A stretch of 64,000 bases of DNA from Janthinobacterium lividum (lineage in GTDB: Bacteria > Pseudomonadota > Gammaproteobacteria > Burkholderiales > Burkholderiaceae_D), in NCBI RefSeq assembly GCF_023509035.1, contig NZ_CP075583.1, positions 2,790,001-2,854,000 of the forward strand, read 5' to 3'. A model generated the notes under the pieces. It was not told the DNA's origin, ran no database searches, and was given only the letters and a program-made list of their open reading frames with translations. How positions within the stretch are numbered: position 1 is the stretch's first letter; each line of letters opens with the position of its first letter. The translations under genes and the position numbers were made by a program. Positions 21,324 through 30,789 of the stretch are shown in pieces.

Positions 21324-21605
21324 ATGACAGAATCAATTTTGTCCTCGCATCAGGCCGACCCGGCCAACCGCGCCCGCCTGCGCTGGCGTTCACGCCGTGG
21401 CCTGCTGGAAAACGACATTATCCTGACCCGTTTTCTCGATGCGTATGAAACCGAATTGACCGATGAAGAAGTTGACGCGCTGACGCGTTTGCTGGATTTA
21501 TCGGACAATGCGTTAATGGATCTGGTACTGGCCCGTAAAGAGCCGGAAGGCGAAGTCGATCTGCCGCATGTGCGCGCACTGCTGCAACGACTGCGCATTG
21601 CCTAG
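21324..21605 (+). CDS. sdhE: FAD assembly factor SdhE
   Basis: A 93-residue helical protein that helps attach FAD covalently to SdhA. The family hallmark RGxxE is present as RRGLLEND (about residues 28-35), followed by the acidic helix region. It lies 118 bases after sdhB and before gltA, its usual place in this operon in Betaproteobacteria. Confidence 0.92.
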   Translation: MTESILSSHQADPANRARLRWRSRRGLLENDIILTRFLDAYETELTDEEVDALTRLLDLSDNALMDLVLARKEPEGEVDLPHVRALLQRLRIA

Positions 21606-21727
21606 ACGCCTGGGCGATATATTGCAAACGGTGCGAGTGGCGCGCTGTAGCACTGCCGAATTGCGGTGCGAATTGCAGCCAGAATTTTTGATTTTAATTT
21701 CGACTCACTCCCGAGAAGGAAGAGCCC

Positions 21728-23029
21728 ATGAATATCTCTGACACAAAAGCTACCCTGTCGTTCTCCGATGGCAGCCCATCGCTTGAATTTCCAATCTACA
21801 AAGGCACGGTTGGCCCGGACGTCATCGACATCCGCAAACTGTACGCCGGTAGCGGCAAGTTCACCTACGACCCAGGCTTTATGTCGACGGCCGCCTGCAA
21901 CTCGTCGATCACCTACATCGACGGCGACAAGGGCGAGCTGCTGTACCGTGGTTACCCGATCGAACAGTTGGCCGTCAACGCCGACTTCATGGAATCGTGC
22001 TACCTGCTGCTGAACGGCGAACTGCCGAACGCGGCGCAAAAAGCCAAGTTCGTCGACACCGTCACCAAGCACACGATGGTGCACGAACAGATGCAATTCT
22101 TCTTCCGTGGCTTCCGCCGCGACGCGCATCCGATGTCGGTCCTGGTGGGCACCGTCGGCGCGCTGGCATCGTTCTACCATGACTCGCTGGATATCAACGA
22201 CCCGCGTCACCGCGAAGTGTCGGCCATCCGCCTGATCGCCAAGATGCCAACCCTGGTCGCCATGACCTACAAGTACTCGGTCGGCCAGCCGTTCGTGTAC
22301 CCACGCAACGACCTGTCGTACAGCGCCAACTTCATGCACATGATGTTCGCCAACCCGTGCGAAGAGTACAAGGTCAACGACGTGCTGGTGCGCGCCCTGG
22401 ACCGCATCCTGATCCTGCACGCGGACCACGAGCAAAACGCATCGACATCGACCGTCCGTCTGGCCGGTTCGTCGGGCGCCAACCCGTTCGCCTGTATCGC
22501 TGCCGGTATCGCCTGCCTGTGGGGCCCTGCTCACGGCGGCGCCAACGAAGCGGCACTGAACATGCTGAAAGAAATCGGCACCGTCGAGAACATCCCTGCC
22601 TTCATCGAGCAAGTCAAGGACAAGAACTCCGGCGTCAAGCTGATGGGCTTTGGCCACCGCGTGTACAAGAACTTCGATCCACGCGCCAAGCTGATGCGTG
22701 AAACCTGCTACGAAGTGCTGCAAGAATTGGGTCTGCAAGACGACCCGCTGTTCAAGCTGGCGATGGAACTGGAAAAGATTGCACTGAACGACGACTACTT
22801 CGTTTCGCGCAAACTGTACCCGAACGTCGACTTCTACTCGGGCATCGTGCAATCGGCGCTGGGCATCCCGGTATCGCTGTTCACAGGTATCTTCGCCATG
22901 GCCCGTACGATCGGCTGGATCGCCCAGTGGAACGAAATGATCGCCGATCCGGAACAGAAAATTGGCCGTCCGCGCCAGCTGTTCGTCGGTTCGACCACGC
23001 GCGAAGTACTGCCACTGGACAAGCGTTAA
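21728..23029 (+). CDS. gltA: Type II citrate synthase
   Basis: A 433-residue hexameric-type citrate synthase condensing acetyl-CoA and oxaloacetate. The catalytic triad is visible: H269 ([12 protein letters not shown]), H310 (GFGHRVYK) and D368 (NVDFYSG). The N-terminal regulatory domain typical of NADH-inhibited type II enzymes is present. The leader CCGAGAAGGAAGAGCCC gives a strong ribosome-binding site. It ends the sdh-gltA cluster just before a terminator. Confidence 0.97.
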   Translation: MNISDTKATLSFSDGSPSLEFPIYKGTVGPDVIDIRKLYAGSGKFTYDPGFMSTAACNSSITYIDGDKGELLYRGYPIEQLAVNADFMESCYLLLNGELPNAAQKAKFVDTVTKHTMVHEQMQFFFRGFRRDAHPMSVLVGTVGALASFYHDSLDINDPRHREVSAIRLIAKMPTLVAMTYKYSVGQPFVYPRNDLSYSANFMHMMFANPCEEYKVNDVLVRALDRILILHADHEQNASTSTVRLAGSSGANPFACIAAGIACLWGPAHGGANEAALNMLKEIGTVENIPAFIEQVKDKNSGVKLMGFGHRVYKNFDPRAKLMRETCYEVLQELGLQDDPLFKLAMELEKIALNDDYFVSRKLYPNVDFYSGIVQSALGIPVSLFTGIFAMARTIGWIAQWNEMIADPEQKIGRPRQLFVGSTTREVLPLDKR

Positions 23030-23051
23030 TCCACGGCGGTATCGAGCAAAC

Positions 23052-23078
23052 AAAAAACGGGCTTCGGCCCGTTTTTTT
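23052..23078 (+). terminator. Rho-independent terminator after gltA
   Basis: AAAACGGGC-TTCG-GCCCGTTTTTTT: a stable tetraloop hairpin with a T-run, 23 bases past the gltA stop. Confidence 0.93.
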
Positions 23079-23158
23079 ATGCGCATCTTGCGCTCGATGC
23101 AAACCAGGGCTGTCAGGCTGTTATGCTCGGACCCTGGCTCAACAGGAAGCACAACGCG

Positions 23159-23500
23159 ATGAATGAAGAAACATGCGCCCCCAGCGGCGTGGCCCTGGGC
23201 GATACGGCATTTGGCTACACCTTATCGCTGATCGGCGGCAAATACAAGATGCTGATCCTGTATGCGCTCGCGGAAAACAAGGTGCTGCGCCATAACGAAC
23301 TCAAGCGGCACCTCGGTGGCATCGCCTTCAAGACCCTCAGCGTCGTCCTGAAGGAGCTGGAAGCCGATGCGCTGATCATCCGCAAGGAATATCCGCAAGT
23401 TCCGCCCAAGGTCGAATACTCCCTCTCAAGCAAGGGCGCCTCGCTGATCCCCGTGCTGCATACCCTGTGCGAGTGGGGTGAGCGGCACCAGCCAGTCTGA
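23159..23500 (+). CDS. HxlR-family (MarR-like winged helix) regulator
   Basis: A 113-residue single-domain HxlR regulator. The winged helix spans most of the protein (SLIGGKYKMLILYALAENK, HNELKRHLGGIAFKTLSVVLKEL, then the wing). The start at 23159 has AGGAA 10 bases upstream; the longer frame lacks one. The family's usual target is an adjacent redox gene, here the NAD(P)H oxidoreductase 216 bases downstream in the same direction, with an inverted repeat between them. There is no sensing cysteine in the classical N-terminal position beyond C6. Confidence 0.85.
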   Translation: MNEETCAPSGVALGDTAFGYTLSLIGGKYKMLILYALAENKVLRHNELKRHLGGIAFKTLSVVLKELEADALIIRKEYPQVPPKVEYSLSSKGASLIPVLHTLCEWGERHQPV

Positions 23501-23531
23501 CCCAAAAATGTATGACAAGGCGGCTTTCTGC

Positions 23532-23547
23532 AGTAAGGTAACTTACT
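23532..23547. promoter_or_regulatory. Inverted repeat, candidate HxlR operator
   Basis: AGTAAG-N4-CTTACT, perfect 6-base arms, followed by a T-run and TATACT that could be a -10 box. It lies between the HxlR gene and the oxidoreductase it probably controls. Confidence 0.5.
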
Positions 23548-23715
23548 TTTTATACTGTATGAGTAGTCAATGTGCGTACTTGTGAAAAGTACTCGCCATG
23601 GCTATGCTGTTTCTGCCTCTGGGAGTGCGGCCACGCGCCACGGGGCAGGGTATCGGCTTGCCTGCTTTTCTGTGCATGCGGGCCGGTGCATCCATCCCAT
23701 ACTCAGGAAAGCAGC

Positions 23716-24258
23716 ATGAAGAAAACCCTCGTTATCGTCTTCCATCCCTCCATCGCCACCTCGGTGGCCAACAAGCGCTGGCTGCAGGAGCTGGCGCAGT
23801 ATCCCGACCGCTACACCATTCACGACGTGCAGCAGGTTTATCCGGATGGAAACATCGATGTGGCGCGCGAACAGGCGCTGGTGGAGGCGCACGCCAATGT
23901 GGTCTTGCAATTCCCCATGTACTGGTTTAACTGCCCGCCCTTGCTGAAGCAGTGGCTCGATGAGGTACTGGCGTATGGCTGGGCTTACGGCACGGGCGGC
24001 GATGCCTTCAGAGGGAGAAAAGTGGCGCTGGCCGTCACGGCTGGCATCCGCCAGGAAGACTTCACGCAACAAGGCAAGTGGAATGTCACGCTGGCGCAGC
24101 TGCTGGCGCCGTTCGATGTCACCCTGGCGTATATCGGCGCCGACAACCGCCGCTTCTTTGCTTTCTATGGCGCGGAAGACGGGCCGAAGGAAGCGGGCTA
24201 TGTCGAGCGGCTGGCGCGCAGCGCGCAAGAGTATGAGCGCTTCCTGGCTGTCTTGTAA
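23716..24258 (+). CDS. NAD(P)H oxidoreductase, KefF/MdaB/NQO-like flavodoxin fold
   Basis: A 180-residue flavodoxin-like NAD(P)H dehydrogenase (quinone). It begins KKTLVIVFHPS and has the family motif QFPMYWFNCPPLLKQWLDEV (about 76-95) and GWAYGTGGDAF. The ATG at 23716 follows AGGAAAG; the frame extends upstream without homologous sequence. The likely role is two-electron reduction of quinones or electrophiles under HxlR control. It is convergent with the truncated MBL-fold gene, 17 bases away. Confidence 0.88.
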   Translation: MKKTLVIVFHPSIATSVANKRWLQELAQYPDRYTIHDVQQVYPDGNIDVAREQALVEAHANVVLQFPMYWFNCPPLLKQWLDEVLAYGWAYGTGGDAFRGRKVALAVTAGIRQEDFTQQGKWNVTLAQLLAPFDVTLAYIGADNRRFFAFYGAEDGPKEAGYVERLARSAQEYERFLAVL

Positions 24259-24275
24259 GACCGCTGGCCCTAGCC

Positions 24276-24764
24276 TCAGTTCAACGCCGCTTCCAGGTGG
24301 CGCAGGGCGACGTGCCTGCCCTCCAGTTGCAGGCTGTCGCCCTCATAGGGCTGGGGCAGGACGATGCGGCGCGGCGCATTGTGCTTGAGGATGCCGCCCC
24401 AGTGGGCGACCCTGGCGCCGGCCTGGCGGCGGATCGCCTCGACCGTGGCGCCGCTGGCCAGGATGTCGGCTTGCGGAAAGGCTTGCTGCAGCACGCCCAG
24501 GCCGAAATAGGCTTGCGGTTCGGCCGCACTGATATAGATGGTGGTCAGGCGCTTGCCGCTGGCGGCGATGGTGTGCGCTAACTGCGCCGCATCGTCGCGC
24601 AGGAACTGGGCATTGACGAGGATGGCGTCTTCCGCGCCGCTCAGCAGCAGTGAAGTGGACGGTGCGCATCCCAGCACATCCAGGCGAAAGGTTTCCAACA
24701 TACGGGAGGGGCGGGCGGCGCGTGCAAACATATTGTTCTTTCTGCATTGGGTGCTCTCCCGCAT
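24276..24764 (-). pseudogene. Truncated MBL-fold hydrolase-like gene
   Basis: Codes for about 162 residues resembling the N-terminal half of a metallo-beta-lactamase-fold protein (SLLLSGAEDAILVNAQF, then TTIYIS-x-A-E-P-QAYFGLGVL). Two things are wrong for an enzyme: the HxHxDH zinc motif that should follow TTIYIS is absent (AAEP replaces it), and the frame stops where the second half of the fold should begin. The start at 24764 has AAAGGA upstream. It is either a decaying remnant or a small non-catalytic paralogue. It is divergent from a LysR gene. Confidence 0.6.
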
Positions 24765-24847
24765 ATTATCCTTTCGACCAGACGCGAGAAATAGGGTAGA
24801 TTGCAATACTTAGTTGCATGGATCGGATGAATCAAGGGAGTAGCCGC

Positions 24848-25822
24848 ATGGACCGCATCACCGCAGCACAAGTATTCGTCTCCATCGCCGAGCGCGGCAG
24901 CATGGTGGCCGCCAGCGAGGCGCTCGACATGTCACGCGCCATGGTGACGCGCTACCTGGCTGAAATGGAGCAGTGGGCGGGGGCGCGCCTGTTGCATCGC
25001 ACCACGCGCCGTTTGAGCCTGACGGATGCGGGCGAGGCTACCCTGGCGCGCTGCCGGCAGATGCTGGAAGTGGCCGGCGCCATGGCCGTCACCTCGCCCG
25101 AAGGCCTCGATACGCCACACGGCTTGTTGCGCATCACCTGCTCGCAATCCCTGGCACAGACGGCGCTCGCTGGCGCAGTAACCGCTTACCTGCGGCGCTA
25201 CCCGCGCGCCGCCGTCGACCTGCAGATGGAGAACCGCGCCGTCAATCTGGTGGAGCAGCGCATCGATCTGGCGATCCGCATCACGAACGCGCTCGAGCCG
25301 AACCTGATCGCGCGCCAGCTGGCCAGCTGCGCTTCGGTGGTGTGCGCCGCACCATCGTATCTGGCCGCGCACGGCACGCCGCGCCGGGCGGAAGACCTGG
25401 CCCTGCACAACTGCCTGACGTACACGTATTTTGGCAAGAGCCTGTGGCAGTTCACGCATGACGGGGAAGCGCTCACTGTCCCCGTCAGCGGCCGCCTGTC
25501 GGCAAATGAGTCGCTGGTGCTGCTGGTGGCCACGGTGGCGGGGGCGGGCATCGCCATGCAGCCGCGCTATTCGGCCGCGCCGCTGATCGCCAGCGGGCAG
25601 CTGGTGGAACTGCTGCCCGCGTATCAGCCGCAGGACATGGGCATCTACGGCGTCTACACTTCGCGCCAGCATATGTCGCCCCTGTTGCGCACCATGCTCG
25701 ACTTCCTGGTGGACTGGTTTGCCGGCGACGCCGATTGGCTGGCGGCCATCGGGGCGCCGCCGTTATCAGTCAGACCACTTGCGCGCCAGCGCCGCGCCGG
25801 TGCTGGCGGCGGAATCGCATAA
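24848..25822 (+). CDS. LysR-family transcriptional regulator
   Basis: A 324-residue LTTR of the CrgA/DmlR-like branch common in Betaproteobacteria: N-terminal HTH (AQVFVSIAERGSMVAASEALDMSRAMVTRYLAEME) and the substrate domain from about 90. The start at 24848 is fixed by AGGGAG 7 bases upstream; an in-frame ATG at 24818 is less likely. The C-terminus has an Arg/Ala-rich tail of about 20 residues beyond the fold. It is divergent from the MBL-like remnant, which may have been its target. Confidence 0.87.
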   Translation: MDRITAAQVFVSIAERGSMVAASEALDMSRAMVTRYLAEMEQWAGARLLHRTTRRLSLTDAGEATLARCRQMLEVAGAMAVTSPEGLDTPHGLLRITCSQSLAQTALAGAVTAYLRRYPRAAVDLQMENRAVNLVEQRIDLAIRITNALEPNLIARQLASCASVVCAAPSYLAAHGTPRRAEDLALHNCLTYTYFGKSLWQFTHDGEALTVPVSGRLSANESLVLLVATVAGAGIAMQPRYSAAPLIASGQLVELLPAYQPQDMGIYGVYTSRQHMSPLLRTMLDFLVDWFAGDADWLAAIGAPPLSVRPLARQRRAGAGGGIA

Positions 25823-26078
25823 GCGCAACAGTAACGGGCCGCAAGCCCGGGAAAATCAACAACACAGCTTACATTTGCTTGCCAAATAAAATTCAACTAG
25901 TGGTTGTTGCGTTACAATACCGCGTGCTATTCTAAATGACGGTATGCAGAATGCTGGTGCAATAAAAAAGCCCTTCCCCACAACTTGATGTGCAATCCGC
26001 TAACCGGTCAGGCCGTGTCGCGGAAGGTTAGATTAACCCGCTAATTCCTCGCGAAGCGCGAAGAAAGGTGAGCAATAT

Positions 26079-28932
26079 ATGCAGCAATTAACGACCAACT
26101 CCTACCTGTTCGGTGGGAATGCTCCGTACGTGGAAGACCTGTACGAGGCGTATCTGAACAATCCAGGCTCGGTACCCGATAACTGGCGTTCCTACTTCGA
26201 CGCGATGCAGCACGTGCCTGCCGTCGACGGCACCAACAAGCCTGACGTGGCGCATGCCTCCGTCGTCGCCTCGTTCGCCGAGCGCGCAAAAGCTGGTCCG
26301 ATCCGTACAGTGACCGCTTCCTTCGATGCTGAAATGGGCCGCAAGCGCGTCGCCGCCACGCAACTGATCGCCGCTTACCGCTACCTCGGTTCGCACTGGG
26401 CCAATCTGGATCCGCTGCAACGCCAGGAACGTCCGATGATCCCTGAGCTCGAGCCGAGCTTCTACGGTTTCACCGACGCGGACATGGACACCGTGTTCAA
26501 CATCAGCAATACCTATTTTGGCCCCGAGACCGCCACGCTGCGCGATCTGCTCAACTATCTGCGCGATACCTACACGCGTTCGATCGGTGCCGAATTCATG
26601 TACATCTCCGATCCGGCCGAAAAGCGCTGGTTGCAAGAGAAACTGGAATCGATCCGCTCCACCCCGAATTTCACCCCAGAGAAAAAAATCCACATCCTCG
26701 ACCGCCTGACCGCGGCTGAAGGCCTGGAACGCTATCTGCACACCCGCTACGTGGGCCAGAAGCGCTTCTCCCTGGAGGGCGGCGAAACCTTCATCGCCTC
26801 GATGGATGAAACCATCCAGCGCGCCGGCGAAAAAGGCGTGCAGGAAATCGTTATCGGCATGGCCCACCGCGGCCGCCTGAACGTGCTGGTCAACACCCTG
26901 GGCAAGGCGCCGCAGGAACTGTTCGAAGAATTCGAAGGCAAGCATGGCGACGACCTGCCGGCCGGCGACGTGAAGTACCATCAAGGCTTCTCGTCGGACA
27001 TCTCCACCGCAGGCGGCCCGGTCCACCTGTCGCTGGCGTTCAACCCGTCGCATCTGGAAATCGTCAACCCTGTGGTCGAAGGTTCCGTCAAGGCCCGCAT
27101 GGATCGCCGCGGCGATGCGCAGGGCGCGCAAGTGCTGCCTATCCTGGTGCACGGCGATGCCGCTTTCGCCGGCCAGGGCGTGGTCATGGAAACGCTGAAT
27201 CTGGCGCAGACCCGTGGCTACCATACCGGCGGCACGGTGCATATCGTGATCAACAACCAGATCGGTTTCACCACGTCGGATCCGCGCGATGCCCGCTCGA
27301 CCCTGTACTGCTCGGACGTCGTCAAGATGATCGAAGCACCGGTCCTGCACATCAATGCCGATGATCCGGAAGCCGTGGTACTGGCGACGCAAATCGCGCT
27401 CGACTACCGCATGGAATTCAAGAAGGACATCGTCCTCGACATCATCTGCTACCGCAAGCTTGGCCACAACGAGCAAGATACGCCGGCACTGACGCAGCCA
27501 CTGATGTACAAGAAGATCGGCCAGCATCCAGGCACCCGCAAGCTGTACGCGGACAAGCTGGTAGCGCAAGGCGTGATCCCTGCCGATGGCGGCGACAAGA
27601 TGGTGGCCGCTTTCCGCGACGCCATGGACGCCGGCAAGCATACCGTCGATCCGGTTATCTCGAACTTCAAGAACAAGTACGCCGTCGACTGGCTGCCGTT
27701 CCTGAACAAGAAATGGACCGATTCGGCCGATACCGCCGTGCCGATGACGGAACTGAAACGCCTGGCCACCCGCATCACCACCGTGCCGGAAGACTTCAAG
27801 GTCCACTCGCTGGTTGAAAAAGTACTGGGCGACCGTGGCACCATGGGCCGTGGCGAAATGAACCTGGACTGGGGCATGGGCGAACACCTGGCCTACGCAT
27901 CGCTGGTATCGTCCGGCTACGCCATCCGCCTGACGGGCCAGGACGCCGGCCGCGGCACCTTCGTGCACCGCCACGCCGTCCTGCATGATCAAAACCGCGA
28001 GCGTTGGGATGCAGGTACCTACATTCCGCTGCAAAACGTGTCGGACAACCAGGCGCCGTTTACCGTCATCGACTCGGTGCTGTCCGAAGAAGCCGTACTG
28101 GCCTTCGAATACGGTTACTCGACCGCTGAACCGAACACCCTGACGATCTGGGAAGCCCAGTTCGGCGACTTCGCCAACGGCGCGCAAGTGGTGATCGACC
28201 AATTCATCAGCTCCGGCGAAGTGAAGTGGGGCCGCGCTTCGGGCCTGGTCGATGATGCTGCCGCACGGTTACGAAGGCCAGGGTCCTGAGCACTCGTCCG
28301 CGCGTCCCGAGCGTTTCCTGCAGCTGTGCGCAGACAACAACATGCAAGTGGTGCAGCCGACGACGGCTTCGCAGATCTTCCATTTGCTGCGCCGCCAGAT
28401 GGTGCGCCAGTTCCGCAAGCCCCTGGTGATCCTGACGCCGAAGTCGCTGTTGCGCAACAAGGATGCCGGCTCGCCGCTGACCGACCTGGCCAAGGGCGGT
28501 TTCCAGACCGTCATCGGCGAAGTCGACGACAAAATCGACGCCAAGAAAGTCAAGCGCGTGGTCGCCTGCTCGGGCAAGGTCTACTACGACCTGGTCAACG
28601 CACGCAAGACCCGTGGCCAGACCGACACGGCCATCGTGCGCCTGGAACAGCTGTATCCGTTCCCGCACAAGTCGTTCGCTGCTGAACTGAAGAAGTTCCC
28701 GAACCTGGTCGAAGTCGTCTGGACGCAGGACGAGCCGCAAAACCAGGGCGCCTGGTTCCAGATCCAGCACAATATCTTCGAAGGCCTGGAATCGGGTCAA
28801 CGTCTGGCCTACGCCGGCCGTCCTGCTTCGGCGTCGCCTGCTGTCGGTTACTATGACAAGCACTACGCCCAGCAAAAAGATCTGCTGGAAACGGCATTCT
28901 CGAAGCTGAAGGGTTTTATCCTGACCAAGTAA
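26079..28932 (+). pseudogene. sucA: 2-oxoglutarate dehydrogenase E1 component, frameshifted at 28251
   Basis: Thiamine-diphosphate E1 of the 2-oxoglutarate dehydrogenase complex. The start follows AAGGTGAG. The first frame runs to GRASGLV and then enters nonsense, stopping at 28289; the expected continuation MMLPHGYEGQGPEHSSARPERFLQL is in the next frame and runs to 28932. One extra G at 28251 (GTC-G-ATGATG) explains it; without it the protein is 950 residues, the normal length. The upstream half has the ThDP region (HGDAAFAGQGVV) and the GHNEQDTP segment. The complex is central to the TCA cycle, so an error in the consensus is the likeliest reading. Confidence 0.92.
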
Positions 28933-28946
28933 GTGGCAGGATAAGG

Positions 28947-28970
28947 GGCGCCATGTCTATGCATGGCGCC
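28947..28970 (+). other. Intercistronic hairpin sucA / sucB
   Basis: GGCGCCATG and CATGGCGCC form a perfect 9-base stem with a 6-base loop and no T-tail. It is more likely an mRNA stabiliser or attenuator between E1 and E2 than a terminator. Confidence 0.5.
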
Positions 28971-29049
28971 TGCTTGCATACATCATGACGGAGCGCTGCC
29001 CTTGCTACGCAGGGGCGGCGCCGCAATAACAAAATAAACGGAGTTTTAC

Positions 29050-30306
29050 ATGGCACAAATCGAAGTCAAAGTTCCCCAGTTGTCGGAATCAGTTGCAGAA
29101 GCGACCCTGCTCGCATGGCACAAGAAAGTCGGCGAACCAGTCGCGCGCGACGAAAACATGATCGATATCGAAACCGATAAAGTAGTGCTGGAACTGCCGG
29201 CACCTGCCGCTGGCGTGATCGTGCAAATCATCAAGGCTGACGGCGCCACCGTCGTCGCCGGCGAAGTCATCGCCATCATCGACACCGACGGTTCGGCCAA
29301 AGTCAGCCCGATGGAAGTATCGGCTGTTCCTGCGCCAGCCCTGGCTGCCGCCGCCCAAGACGCTTCGACCGCTTCGGCGCCAGCCGCTGCGACCAAAGGC
29401 GATGTCGCCATGCCTGCCGCCGCCAAGATCCTGTCCGAAAAAGGCCTGTCCGCTGGCGACGTCGCCGGTTCCGGCAAAGATGGCCGCGTGACCAAGGGCG
29501 ACGCCCTGGCCGCTTCCGCCAAGCCAGCTGTCGCGCCGCTGGCGCCAGCCGCTGCCAAGCCAGCGCTGCAACAAGTTGCCACGCCGTCGGCCGCCAGCCT
29601 GGGCGATCGCCCTGAAGAGCGCGTGCCGATGAGCCGCCTGCGTGCACGTATCGCCGAGCGCCTGCTGCAATCGCAATCGACGAACGCCATCCTGACCACG
29701 TTCAATGAAGTGAACATGCAGCCGGTCATCGACCTGCGCAACAAGTACAAGGACAAGTTCGAGAAAGAGCACGGCGTCAAGCTGGGCTTCATGTCCTTCT
29801 TCGTCAAGGCCGCCGTCGCCGCCCTGAAAAAGTACCCGATCATCAATGCCTCCGTTGACGGCAACGACATCGTTTACCACGGCTACTTCGACATCGGCAT
29901 CGCTGTCGGTTCGCCACGCGGCCTGGTCGTGCCTATCATCCGCAACGCGGACCAGCTGTCGATCGCCGACATCGAGAAAAAAATCGGTGAATTCGGCGCG
30001 AAAGCCAAGGAAGGCAAGCTGACCCTGGACGACCTGACGGGCGGCACATTCTCGATCTCGAACGGCGGCACCTTCGGCTCCATGCTGTCGACCCCGATCA
30101 TCAACCCGCCGCAATCGGCCATCCTGGGCGTGCATGCGACCAAGGACCGCGCGGTTGTCGAAAACGGCCAGATCGTGGTGCGTCCGATGAACTACCTGGC
30201 CATGTCCTACGACCACCGCATCATCGACGGCCGTGAAGCCGTCCTGGGCCTGGTGGCGATGAAAGAAGCGCTGGAAGATCCTGCACGCCTGCTGCTGGAC
30301 CTGTAA
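29050..30306 (+). CDS. sucB: Dihydrolipoyllysine-residue succinyltransferase (E2) of 2-oxoglutarate dehydrogenase
   Basis: A 418-residue E2 core protein. The lipoyl domain (1-75) has the lipoylated K44 in ETDKVVLEL. An Ala/Pro-rich linker follows, then the peripheral subunit-binding domain (about 118-152, [15 protein letters not shown]...GRVTKGD), a second linker and the catalytic domain with [13 protein letters not shown] near the C-terminus. It receives succinyl groups from SucA and is reoxidised by LpdA, both in this operon. Confidence 0.97.
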   Translation: MAQIEVKVPQLSESVAEATLLAWHKKVGEPVARDENMIDIETDKVVLELPAPAAGVIVQIIKADGATVVAGEVIAIIDTDGSAKVSPMEVSAVPAPALAAAAQDASTASAPAAATKGDVAMPAAAKILSEKGLSAGDVAGSGKDGRVTKGDALAASAKPAVAPLAPAAAKPALQQVATPSAASLGDRPEERVPMSRLRARIAERLLQSQSTNAILTTFNEVNMQPVIDLRNKYKDKFEKEHGVKLGFMSFFVKAAVAALKKYPIINASVDGNDIVYHGYFDIGIAVGSPRGLVVPIIRNADQLSIADIEKKIGEFGAKAKEGKLTLDDLTGGTFSISNGGTFGSMLSTPIINPPQSAILGVHATKDRAVVENGQIVVRPMNYLAMSYDHRIIDGREAVLGLVAMKEALEDPARLLLDL

Positions 30307-30316
30307 GCACTGTAGT

Positions 30317-30336
30317 CCCCGGCGTAGCCGCCGGGG
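30317..30336 (+). other. Intercistronic hairpin sucB / pspC-like gene
   Basis: CCCCGGCG-TAGC-CGCCGGGG, a perfect 8-base stem with a tetraloop, without a T-run. It is likely a processing or stabilising element within the operon. Confidence 0.5.
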
Positions 30337-30399
30337 CAATGTAGCTGATACCCCTTGCCAGAAGACGCAGCTGGCTGATCTCAATGAAAGAGGATTCCT

Positions 30400-30789
30400 A
30401 TGAACATCTCTGAAGAAATCAAGCGTCTGCACGAGTTGCACCTGGCGGGCGCCCTGAGCGACGCGGAATTCGCGCAAGCGAAAGCCAAGCTCCTGAGCAA
30501 TATCAACCTGGACAAGCCGGACAGCACGTCCGGCGCCGGCGCCGATGCGGCTGCCGGCCCGGCGAACGACCTGGTGCAGGAATTCAACCGCCTGCGCCGT
30601 TCGCGCAACGACCGCTGGCTCGGTGGCGTCTGCGGCGGCCTGGGCCGCGCTTCCGGCATGGAAGCGTGGATCTGGCGCCTCGTCTTCGTCCTGTTTACAT
30701 TGACCTTCGGCTTCGGCGTGGTGATTTACCTTCTATTGTGGATTTTCGTACCAGACGAAGAGATTGGAATAACAAAACATGAGTACTAA
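30400..30789 (+). CDS. SHOCT- and PspC-domain membrane protein
   Basis: 129 residues. Residues 1-35 form a SHOCT-like short helical domain (EEIKRLHELHLAGALSDAEFAQAKAKLL). A linker follows, then a PspC domain (about 65-122) with the motif RSRNDRWLGGVCGGLGRASGMEAWIWRLVFVLF and a C-terminal membrane helix. PspC proteins sense or relieve membrane stress. It overlaps the lpdA start by 11 bases, so it is translationally coupled inside the 2-oxoglutarate dehydrogenase operon, an unexpected partner. Confidence 0.85.
   Translation: MNISEEIKRLHELHLAGALSDAEFAQAKAKLLSNINLDKPDSTSGAGADAAAGPANDLVQEFNRLRRSRNDRWLGGVCGGLGRASGMEAWIWRLVFVLFTLTFGFGVVIYLLLWIFVPDEEIGITKHEY

Noticed and set aside
26088..28202. A 700-codon open frame antisense to sucA (and similar long ones opposite acnA, the ATPase-TPR gene, the CoA-transferase and the chitinase)
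   Set aside because: Their products are His/Arg/Gln-rich with no domain features; they arise because high-GC codon bias removes stops from the opposite strand.
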